From Hypoxylon rubiginosum (lineage: Eukaryota; Ascomycota; Sordariomycetes; Xylariales; Hypoxylaceae): 64,000 nt of DNA. Shown piece by piece: positions 34,615-45,012 of the stretch (positions within the stretch are counted from its first letter, which is position 1; every line of letters starts with the position of its first letter). The DNA lies in NCBI GenBank assembly GCA_902806565.1, contig CADCXA010000021.1:868001-932000 (forward strand), written 5' to 3'. The translations under genes were made by a program, and so were the position numbers. The notes beneath the pieces are model-generated. The model had not been told where the DNA came from. It did not search any database and saw only the letters and a list, made by a program, of their open reading frames with translations.

Positions 34615-35305
34615 ATGCCGGAACAGAAAAGGGTCCTCTGTAAACTAGCAGTACTTGCGCTATCGTTGCCACTTGTATCCTCTCTTAACCTCAATGTAAC
34701 GGCCATCGGCGCTCGGGATGGCTTCGCGACGCTTGAGTGCTGGCAAATGGACAGCCCGTTCGAAACATCTTCTCAACCGGGGACATCGGGTACGGCTATG
34801 GCCATGCTGAGCAGTGTCTCAAACTTGTCATACAGCATCATTCCTTCAGGCTTCGATGGTGGCGTGCATAACGCACCATACACACAGCAAGTTCCCCCCT
34901 GTTACATGCATGAGAAAGTTGTTACTGTCCACAAAACCACTAACATCGGTTGGTTGAACTAGATGGGTCATGTTTACCACTGGACTGGCCTATATCACCC
35001 TTCCAAGCGACGGCAATGTCAGTGCACTTGTGCCCGGTGGCCAGTTCGGCCTCATATTTGCCGCCGATACCAAGGACGTCACTCCAGAGGGCCATCGCAC
35101 GCAGTATCCTGGAATTACGGAGACGATCGCGCTGCAGATTCCGACGAAGGATGGAAAAGTGCCCCCACATTCTGTGCTACACACGGGTCCTTGTATCGCC
35201 AACGACGTCGCCGGGGTTCGTGAATTTGCAATGGCGGGGGCAACGAACGTCAGCCAGAAAGTCGAAGCTCGGGCTGAAAACCTGTTGTCCTTTCATCTTC
35301 GCTAA
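34615..35305 (+). CDS. Secreted cupin-like protein with a GC-AG intron
   Basis: Two exons (34615-34886, 34963-35305) give 204 residues with a signal peptide (about 1-24). The body resembles a family of fungal secreted proteins of unknown role that I read as cupin-like: SIIPSGFDGGVHNAP, then WVMFTTGLAYITLP, VPGGQFGLIFAAD, and PGITETIALQIPTKDGKVPPHSVLHTGPC. The frame works only if the 76-nt intron begins with GC: the donor is GCAAGT at 34887, a match to the GC-donor consensus, with branch ACTAACATC and acceptor CTAG. The nearby GT at 34891 would shift the frame and lose WVMFTTGLAYITLP. The cupin assignment is tentative because metal ligands are not evident apart from the His of HNAP. A secreted effector or enzyme role is open. 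Confidence 0.75.
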
Positions 35306-36109
35306 TGTGCTCTTTCATGGCACTGTGGTGGCTATATCAAGTTCCATCTTGGCGTGCAACTGTCATGTAGCCATCCCCAACAAAGAGCACTCAAGCCCCT
35401 TTTCTTGTTAAATACTGGTACCTGAGCCGGTAGGCCCTTGTCACATTTAAGAGAGGCTTAACCCTGCTCAGCTCGCATCGGACCGGGGAAATAAAAAAGC
35501 ATTATAGACTAGAAAGAGAATAAATTCTATGTATCTCACTCTTGACCGTTTCAATGGACTACAGGCTGTGCCTCGAAGTTCGTCGCTTTCTGCATGAAAA
35601 CTTCGGTAACAGAAGACAAGCTCAAAATTATGTTTAAAAACAACGGATTGGAATCTTCTGGTTTGTCTTTGTTAACTTACCGAGTTTTAGAGGGTTGCTT
35701 CTGTCTTGGCGAGTTCCATTCTGCCTACAGGTTGCCAGCCCAAATTAGGGGGTTGTACAATAGGGGTAACTAACGCACAGTGCCTTACGGAGCCTCTGGG
35801 CACTGTAATTTAAAGTCATCTCCCCCCCCCTTTAATTCCTGTTTTCCGAATATGGCTGAATATTCAGCGTGTCGTGGGAGTGCGACTACATTAGTATTTT
35901 CAACAGATGTATTTTCTCGATCAGTCGCGATACGTCATGTCAAGCAAGTTTTAACCAATTAACTCAACGAAACGACACCATTTACATCGAATATGCATGC
36001 AGACTTCATCTAATTCGTCCCGCGAGCGTCTCCAAGCGGCCTTCCACGATAATGGCATTAGTGCTGTGCATCATGTCTCAGAAGAGATCGCAATTGCATG
36101 AGCCACACC
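35306..36109. other. Intergenic region
   Basis: No convincing gene. It includes a run of 10 C near 35822-35831. A reading frame at 35869-36144 overlaps the relic that follows and has no recognisable product. Confidence 0.45.
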
Positions 36110-36768
36110 TAGGGAACGCCACTACACGTCGCCGTGTGGTGTGAGAACCCCCTAATCGTCCACTTGCTACTTGATGTAGACGCCAATCCCCTAATTGAAT
36201 ACAATCAAAGGCTCACGTCCAACACGGCTATCCATATCGCTGTATAGAAGGGCCATGGAGAGACTATGCGCATGCTATAGTATTATGTGGACCCTGAACT
36301 CCATAATGAATTGCTATCGTGTCTAGAGCAGGTGGCCATGTACTGTCAGTCAGTATGCGAGGACCATCCGTCATGAAATTTTAGGCAAGGCATGCGATTT
36401 CAAAGCTCACCTACCTAGAGGAATTTATTCGCAGTATGAGGAGAAATATGACCTAAACCAACAGCAGATTATCATCCATTTTATTGAATCTAGATTAGAT
36501 CCCGGTAGCTCGATTTCTGACTGGCCATTCCTCCATCAAACCTTGGAAGGCTCCGGATGCTTTTCTGGGTAAAATTGAACTTGATACTGAGGCTTGGCGT
36601 ATACGAATACTCGCTGGTGCTCATCCCGGGTTGCCAGCCCAGGTATGGGGGGAGGTTGAAAGGGGCAGACCAACACTGGCGCGAAGGCCGGAGCCGAATG
36701 AGAAATTCATCAACTTATTAAGAGAGAGTCTGAAAAGACGCGAACTTGAGTCTTTAGGGGTGTCATAG
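36110..36768 (+). pseudogene. Decayed ankyrin-repeat gene
   Basis: The frame starting at 36116 reads TPLHVAVWCENPLIVHLLLD and goes on to NTAIHIAV-stop-KGHGETMRML-stop, which are ankyrin repeats (TPLHxAV ... IVxLLL). In-frame TAGs lie at 36110, 36245 and 36278. Further right the same strand holds two overlapping open stretches in other frames: about 36327-36573 (contains EKYDLNQQQIIIHFIES) and 36497-36768 (contains GKIELDTEAWRIRILAGAHP), as expected if single-base indels have shifted one long exon. I cannot name the second part. All three TAGs can be derived from CAG by CpA to TpA change. The left end is uncertain, since no start could be assigned. Confidence 0.65.
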
Positions 36769-39350
36769 CAAGAGGAGTTTGTCGTGTCAGTAAGCCTTTT
36801 CAATGATGAGATAATATTAAGGAAATATTGTCTTTTTCACTTGAGATTCACTTGGCTCATAGACCTCCACCACCTATCAAGACACTTAGTTTCCCTAGGG
36901 AGGACCTAAGAAGAAGCCTCAGTTGCGGCCTTCATGGTTGAATTATTGAGTTAGGTATATTTAACTGGGGAAGTGATTGTAATACTCTTGGATCATGATA
37001 ACCATAACAAATACTCTATCGTCAGACTCTTTTCTCACAGAACTCATAAATTCACCCCTATAGTTCTCAAGAATTCACGCAAAGAAATAAGCATCACATA
37101 ATAGACTACCTAAGGTACCTAACATATCACTGTGACTATAGTTTCATAAATCTCAAGACGTGATATAGACTACTACTATAGCTTCCAGCTGTTACCTTAA
37201 ATTCGTTATTTTTCCCGGGTGACGAGTCAACGATAATGACTCAGGGGTAGATTGCGCTATTTACAACATGTGGTTACCAATTAATATACTATTTTATTAT
37301 TATTAGCTCACACAGACGACGGTGTAAATTTTCTATTTACTATCACAAGCCAGCTTTAGCAATTCTTTGAAAATTCCTCGTTAGACGAGGCATATATGAT
37401 AAGCTATGATATAAACTTGTTGGCCGATGACTCATACGGAGGTAGGAATTCAGATGGACGACTGTACCTCCGTGCCTGTGCGCGTGCATTTTTTGGGTAA
37501 CACATCAGCCAACGTGTTCATATTAAGTCAGAGACAAGATAATTAGAAATCCAGTCATATTTTTAATATTATTGCCACTACTAGGCTGCGGTGTTGTTGA
37601 CGCCGACTAGGGTAGGAATCTTGATATTTGTGGTGTTCATTGATCCCGTCAGAGCTAGGCAAGCAACCCTTGCTTCACATATCCGCCTCTTCCTTGAGGA
37701 CTCTGTGCCTCGAAATCGACTCCCTTGTATCACTGTAGGCATCGAGTCACAAATACACGCGTGATCCTTCTCGCTAGACCGTGCCGCAGAGGATATAAGC
37801 GGCATCGGTGTTACCTACAGAAAATATGTCACATCATACCGCACAAGAAATCTAGATCTCGTTACGAGACATTAGCAGGTACAGCTTCCCGTCTCTACCT
37901 AGCCATCTAACCCACTATCTCGTCCACCCTGGTGCGTCCCGCCGTGACGATGAACACATTTCTGTTCGGCGAATGATGGCACAGGGGATCACGATGACTT
38001 CAAAATTTAACAGTCAAGAGATCTCCCCCGCAAACCAACCAGTCCTGTAGATCCACACACCTACCTCCCCAGCCAGCCAGCCCAGCTAGCTGCTCACCTT
38101 TCCTTACTCCCCCTTGTTCGGCCCGTCAGCTCAGCCGTAAGCAAGCTTCGGTATCCTTAAAGAGCCGAAGGCCTTTAGTCCTTTACCTCTCACGTGTCTA
38201 GTAGGGCAACCGCTCGAGCGTGTACCTATCATTGGGGGCCGAAGCACTAGTAGATCGCCAGAACTAAGAGCTGCACTACGTACCGCGGAATCGCGGGTAC
38301 GCCTAGAGGTGCACATCATCGAGACTTTCCACCTCCCCCCGCATGTCGCTGCGATCATGTGGCCTCGTGGCGCTGTAGGATGTCTAGTTTATTCGATTAA
38401 AGAAAAGAAACTAGGCAAACGTATGTATATATCGTCGCCACCTCCGCTGGCTTGTCTCGGACTCTCGATTGGCTAGGGGGTTAGACGGAGTTCCGGAGAA
38501 AAATAAAACAAGGCTCGGGGGTTAAAACTTAAGGGTTAGGCTGACAACTCGCGATTTGTCTACCGACGCCTTGGCGATCTGATCTGGGGTTTTCATCTTA
38601 GAGATAGGATGTAGGTAGCCTATGATGACGCCACCGATAGGATTTAACGAAATTGCTCAGCTAGCCTGATGCTGCGCCGAAGCTACGCACAGGCAGTTCT
38701 AGCAGGTGAGCCTAGCGCCTTGTTAGTGAGACCGATCAGTGTCCTTGTCCTTCCAGTGCTTATAGTTTTGTAAACACCCGTTGAATGAACGTACGACCAT
38801 CTCGCGACTGTATCCTTATGGTATAGAGATGTTACCTATTATTTTCCTACATTGTACTTAAGTCGCCGACGCCGAATTATCATGAGAGGTCTATGCTATA
38901 AATCACGTTCGGATCACGATCACGGATCATGTCATGGTGTGTTAGTCATAGCTCACCTAGGTACTACCAGTTTTAGTCTGCCATGTGGCTGAAGAACGTG
39001 GCAAGGTAGTAGTGCCCCCATTTCTAGGATACTAGAGATGCTAGAGATGTGATATAGTTAGTTACACAACGTAGGCAGGCTCGCAAGGCTCTATAGTATT
39101 TTAACCCTTTTCATGCTGATCTACAAAATGTCTCCTGAAGAAAGAGTAACGACCCTCCAAATATAGTAATAAGTAACAAGATGTATCGCCGTTGCGCTGC
39201 TGCCTAGCTGTGTAGAGCCTAGCATCGGGCGTTTTTCGCCTCGGATCTATATCCGTATGCAACATATATGCAAGTAAATGAGCTTACTACAGAACGGGTT
39301 GCTGTACGGATGACAGGCCGGGGTGGCAGTCAGCGTCGAGAAAACAATTC
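36769..39350. other. Gene-poor spacer
   Basis: About 2.6 kb with short, unrecognised frames only, the longest about 75 codons on the minus strand near 37581-37805 and 38131-38358. I see no RNA gene. Confidence 0.5.
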
Positions 39351-39700
39351 GTATTCCACCAAAATACTAACAAAACCCATTCAAACAAATTGAATTAATA
39401 TTAACAACAACATAAGTTATTTATATATAACTTATATAATTATACTCGTTAGGAATTACTCTATTAATAGGTAATTTTTTTAAATTTAAATTATTAATTC
39501 TTCCGCTAGGGAACGCTTACACCGAAAACATCTCTTGTTAAGGTAAGGTATATCTTATTTCAACTACGTATAACTCCAGCATTCCTTAAGCTACAATAAC
39601 GCAAAGAAATCCCATAAGAAATGCAGCTTTTAAATAATAACCTAATTATTTTCTTTTAATTTTAAAGATTTATTCTCGTGATTATTTAAGGATAATATGT
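39351..39700. other. AT-rich island
   Basis: A stretch of about 350 bp composed mostly of A and T, with very few G, between flanks of ordinary composition. It holds the inverted repeat at 39412-39435. It could be a product of strong C-to-T mutation, a mitochondrial insertion or an origin-like element; the sequence alone does not decide. Confidence 0.7.
39412..39435. repeat. Perfect 9-bp inverted repeat, 6-nt loop
   Basis: ATAAGTTAT and its reverse complement ATAACTTAT are separated by TTATAT inside the AT-rich island. Confidence 0.85.
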
Positions 39701-42700
39701 GGTGGTGTTATTCTATTCGAATGCCAAGAATGCGCATTTTTTCCCCGACTCTGACTGGGTGGAGGGAATGAATTGGAATTGGAATTGGGATCGTAACTTC
39801 GCAGGGATGAGATGTTCACGTTCCCGCCTGACGTGAAGTCGACTTCGGAGTGCTGGAACGGAACATCCGCACGGCGAAAGGGGGCACAGAAAGTAACTCA
39901 GTCGCATGCCGAGAGTAGTTCGCGCATGCGTACTGTAAGTCCGGCGAGAGGGGTCCCTTGAGGACTGTAATATCAAACTGGGAGGATGGTATACTTGCTT
40001 ACCTAGATCTGTAGATGAGGAGATGAAGGAGTGTTGGCTGACCGATCGTCTACATGCGAGCACAGATGGGGCTGCGGATTCCGGTAAGTTACCCAAGGCT
40101 ACAGACTGACCCCATCGCTTTTGGAATATGAGCAACGGAAACTTCCAGACCCTATTACGATTGAGTGCCGTGCTATGCTTTTTCACGTAGGTATTCCCAT
40201 TTACCTCCGGCGTCGACGGGCGAAAGAGAGAACGGAGGTTAGGAGGTAGGCTGGTCCGCGAGGGGCGAAAGATAAATCTCCGCGACCTCGCCCGATAGGT
40301 CACAACCGTCGCGTCGATATATCAGATTAATAATTTCAACTGCAATCTCTGTGAGTGGTCGAAATAATGGATATCTTTTTGGATATCGAGGCCCTTTTCC
40401 CCCGTAGCTCCCGAAAGATTACAAACCCATTCGGCGAGAAAATGCGATACGAGGAATAAAGGAGAACATGGTGAATTGGAGCATGGTTTCCGAAGGTTGA
40501 ATACGAACATCTAATCGTTCAAAACAAGTTGATTACATGGGATCTTGGAAGTCCATACCTGATTTCGGACTTGGTCACCCTGATTTTGGCTTATTGGCCA
40601 CGGCTAAGTGAGGGAGCCGTTCGTATGTTTGAGGTCCAAGCCCCGAGAATGACGAGGACCCAAGAAATCAACAATCGTATTCACGATCAAGAGTTTAGAA
40701 GCTTGATCACGAAACGCGCAATTTTCAGGTGCACGATAATGGCAGTGCTGTTGTTGGCCTGTTCGGACTCTCGGTACTTGCTTGAGCTCTGGCTTGGTCT
40801 GCTCTGCTGGTCTAGGAGGTATCCCGACCGTGCGACAGTTTAGTGTCGAACCATTTTCATGCGGGGAGCGGGAACGGCGACGGCGACGGCGATGGCGATA
40901 GCGATGCGGGCCAAGGTTGGAGACCCCGTATATTGAGACATTGTGATAGTTCATTAACTGAGCCTTTTTGTCGTCCCTTTCTCTACATAATCACAGAGGA
41001 GGCATTTCTAGGTGCAGCATGCAGGTTCATTATCGGCACGAGGATGCCTTCACGTGGGGGATGGGGGATAGTTAAAATGTCTCTTTCGGAGATTTGCTCA
41101 CTTGTTGCATGGGCTGATGGGGTAGGGCATCCAGGCATCTTACATGGCAGCTGCATGGTAAAACTTGGAGTGAGGGTGAACCATGAATTATCGATACGAT
41201 CAACCCCTCTATTATCTGAATAGGCGGCAGTGCAAAATATGTCAGGTATTACTTTATATGCTCATTGGATGACGAGCAGGGCACAGTTTTGGAGCGAGTC
41301 TTTTTATAGGGCGGGGCTAAACCCATGCCTTCGCCCCCTAAAAAAAGACACACGATGATCGTGACGTCCTGTACCCTACCGTACACACCATCACGAAGGG
41401 GAGCAGTTCGCAGACAACTCAGGCAAGGCAACTGTTGTTTAGTGGAGCTGAAAAGTCTAGGCTTGGGGGAGGTTGAGAGCGCGGTCGCATGTGACGAGTC
41501 AAGTCGACATCGCGATCAGAAAAATGATGCTGCGCCGAGAGATTCTGTCCGTCATGCTCAGCCAGCATACTTCTATCTCGACGGCTTGGCATAAGGTTTG
41601 CTCCGTGAGTTATTGCGTTGGGAATATGGAATACCAAGAGACACTTGACGCTGCTTCCACCTTTTTGAGGTCCCTATGATGCGAGATCTATGTTCTGTTT
41701 ACACTAGAACATAAATCCCCAGACTTCAGACTGCAAATCCTTAAGTGCCCTATCTTAGGTGTACCCTGTATATGATGTGGCGGACACAAGGTTCTACGCA
41801 AAGAGGATGGATGAATGTATGTAGAACGTTATGTTTTTGACCATAACCGGAACCTAATGAATAAGTGTCCCAGTGTCGAATGGAATTGACGGAAGAAAGC
41901 GGAGCTCAATATCGGTTGCAAAATGCCGTAGATGTTTAAATGGTCGCGTTGCGAAATCCGCGCGGTAATTAATGGATTTGTAAGAGGTGAGTTTGCCGAC
42001 GTGACTATCATGAGATCCTAATCTGACTGTAGCAAACGTCGCAATCTTTGCCGCAGTGCCCCTTAGATGCAACTCACGACGCGGGTATCCTCCCTGCCTC
42101 CGTGGCGTGTCCGTTCAGGAGGCGCTTCGAAATATTGCCCGGGCAGTCAGTCTCGTGAGTTCAAGTAACACCGAAAAGTTCGTTGAACCTCATAAGGCTT
42201 TGTCATATTATTTCATGCCACATACACAACACATAATCATCATCAGCTGGCTCGTGCCTCCGGATATCCTCAACATCTCTTTTTTTCTGTAGACGGATTT
42301 TCAGCATGACCCATCAAAAAAAAATTCACCCCTTCCTACCCAACGCGAAGCGAGGCGCAATCCATCTATCGCTGGCTTTGTCTTACTCCGATTTCGCGCA
42401 AGTCTACATGGTTCGTGATGTGCCGAGCGCACTATTGGTGTTGCCGTTTGGACTTACGGTTTAGGTGAGAACAAGTTGAGTCATCGCGAGTGTGTGGGCT
42501 GTGACTCGTCGCCAACCATGTCTCTAATTGGTCAGCGTGGCAAAAAGGGTATGGTCCACAGAGAGGGCTAAATTCTGAGGGATGGAGATTTGTTTCGAGA
42601 CGGCTCGCAACCCCCTGGCTGATACAAGCGATGGCGCATCGCGGGCGACACCTTCGTTGCTTATCCAACCCGAGGATTCAGGGTCGCCGGGAGGGGTGGC

Positions 42701-44973
42701 AGGCTGAAATCCCTTAGCCCTTTTAGCGGGTGTCGTCATTCGTAGTGTGTTTGGCATTCCGGAGACCATTTGCTGCCTTGGACATCGTGCATGATGTCAA
42801 CGCCCATACGTCTTTTTTTTGTCTATGCCCATGCCTGAAGCATAGCCTAAAATATGGGTTACCTCGCATCTCGGAAATGGCTTCGGATCGCTATTGATAG
42901 ATATCTGCCATGAGCTATTGTAGTACGGATGCATCTCAAAACACGGGCGCTTCTTTCGACAAGCTGTTGATAATACCTAGGTGGCCCCGAAGTTGCTGCC
43001 TTTGACCTCCCCTTCCCGTGGTTGCTGCACCCTATGATGTTATAGATGCCACCGGGATTGGTCTATTGGTGCAAACCGATGCTCTATGTTGTGTATTGGT
43101 TCTGCTAGGTTCCGAATGCCATCAGCCAAAGCGGGGGTGGCTGTAATCGTGCCTATTGGTTACGAGTCTTGTCCTCCCTTAGTGTAGTGCCGATGTATGT
43201 ACGCAGTTTGAGCAACATTCGGGATTGCTTCGAGATGTAGCTACCTGTATTCGACTGTGAAGAGAAATAGCACAAGTCGTGTAAAGTCTAGTAGTGAAGC
43301 AGTGAAAAGGACATGAATTTCGACTTGAAGGACTGTCTCTAGTAGTGTAATAAGGCTGCTGACCTTTAAGCGACATGTCATTCGTCGAATGACGAATAAA
43401 GTCGTCTGTTACCTTATGAGTTAAGTAATCTCTCTAACCTAGGGGGAAAGTGATTCCGATACCCAGACTCGAGATTTGGGAACTCTGGCAAAATTCAATT
43501 ACGCGTACCGCGTTTGAATATCGCATGAATTTGAATAGCTGACGCGCCGTTCGCAGGCGGTGCAGGTGGGCTCTGAGGGGACCTCCAGACGAGTCGTCAT
43601 TTTTGCCGTTCCCGTCTAGGAGGCGAAGCAAATGACGCTGAGAACTGGGGGCGTCTTGGGTCCCCTCGTCGTAGTTTGATCACCTCGCGAAAGTGTATCA
43701 CCCTTTTGAAACTTGACAGCTCTCTTGGTCTAAGAGAGAACTACGTATTGAAAAGGGTCAATACGCCAAGAAATTAGGTGATGAACGAAGCCACGTATTG
43801 CCCTTGCGCTGTTATGCGACTCGAGCTGGGCTTTGCTGTCGCAGAAACAATGTGGCTGATCTAATCCATCCAGCGACGTTCGAGGAGATGCGAAGCCTGG
43901 TTGAACTACGCCCGACAAAGCGACCCGCCTCGTTAGTGAGCCGATGAGGACAAAGCGTGTCGGGCAATGTTGAATAGAAGGCGGATACGGATGGCTCCTA
44001 TCCGAAACAAGTAAAAGAGTCTACTTAACACATAGCCGGTGGGAGTTGTGCAGGAGGCAGGCCACGGGCAAGCAGCCATGCAACAATGACACAATGCTCC
44101 GATTTACGGTAACGAGTGACTCTAGCCTCGACTCAGCATCAGAAAAGCCTCGAGGGTATCTGGTTCTAGGCTGATATCTTGCAACCTGAAGATCGAGGCT
44201 ACTAGATAGAAACAGAAATAGCAATATATCTAGAAAGATTTGGAAACATAGAAGGCTGAAAGGAAGACGGCTCTAGGCTGATCGTGCAGCAGGCTGTGAC
44301 CGGTCTCGGATAGGCATTGCAGATACTGGCTGCGCAGGGCAGATGTTGTTGCCACAACATGTTCAAAAGCCTAACGATTTTCGATACGAAAATAATATAC
44401 GTAGCTAGAGAAATGAGATATCGAGATATCACGCAACACATCGTTGGGCAATGGCTAACCGGGCTGAAGGATTAAAGGGTGTGTGCTCTGGATGAGTCCA
44501 GACTAGAGCCGTACTCAGTAGATATTCTATGCCGTATCGGGGGGCACGTCGGCTTGACCCCCGAGCAGAAAATTTTCAAAGTTACAAGGTGAGTGAGTAA
44601 GTGTTACACGACACCACGCTGCCGCTGCCGCTGCCCTTCGGTGGCAAAGCAGAGGCTTACTGAAAGCAAACCTCGAGGCCAGGCCTTGTGTTTATTCGAT
44701 TTTACGGGACTCGTCCAAAGTAGTGTAGGGCCGGGAAACAATAACAAGTAAAACCAGCACGATGGTAAGAAAAAAAGGAACTATATCGCCAACGAAGCTT
44801 TATAGATAGTGTTGGCTTCGTACCTGTGTTGCTAGGCTAGATACCTATGTGATCGTTCATCTGATACATGGCATGATGGAAATGCGAAATGCCTATGCCT
44901 AGTTCATTTGTTAGTGGTAGGGCTTGTAAGTTGATTTACCGGGTGTGGAAAGAAGACCGAAGCTTGTATTAGA
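39701..44973. other. Gene-poor spacer of about 5.3 kb
   Basis: No gene is supported. The longest frame (39713-40303, minus, 196 codons) is Arg/Ser-rich, with no domain and ordinary codon scatter, so I regard it as chance. Other frames (40529-41223, 42432-42769) look equally random. Confidence 0.45.
40873..40907. repeat. GGCGAC/GGCGAT hexamer repeat
   Basis: About six degenerate copies of GGCGA(C/T) in tandem, in non-coding DNA. Confidence 0.85.
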
Positions 44974-45012
44974 TGCTGGATGGATGGATGAATGAGTGAA
45001 TGGATGGATGGC
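44974..45012. repeat. GGAT tetranucleotide repeat
   Basis: Interrupted (TGGA)n run with some TGAA units. Confidence 0.85.

Noticed and set aside
39713..40303. 196-codon minus-strand ORF in the gene desert
   Set aside because: No domain, signal or splice context; composition rich in Ser/Arg/Pro as expected of chance frames.
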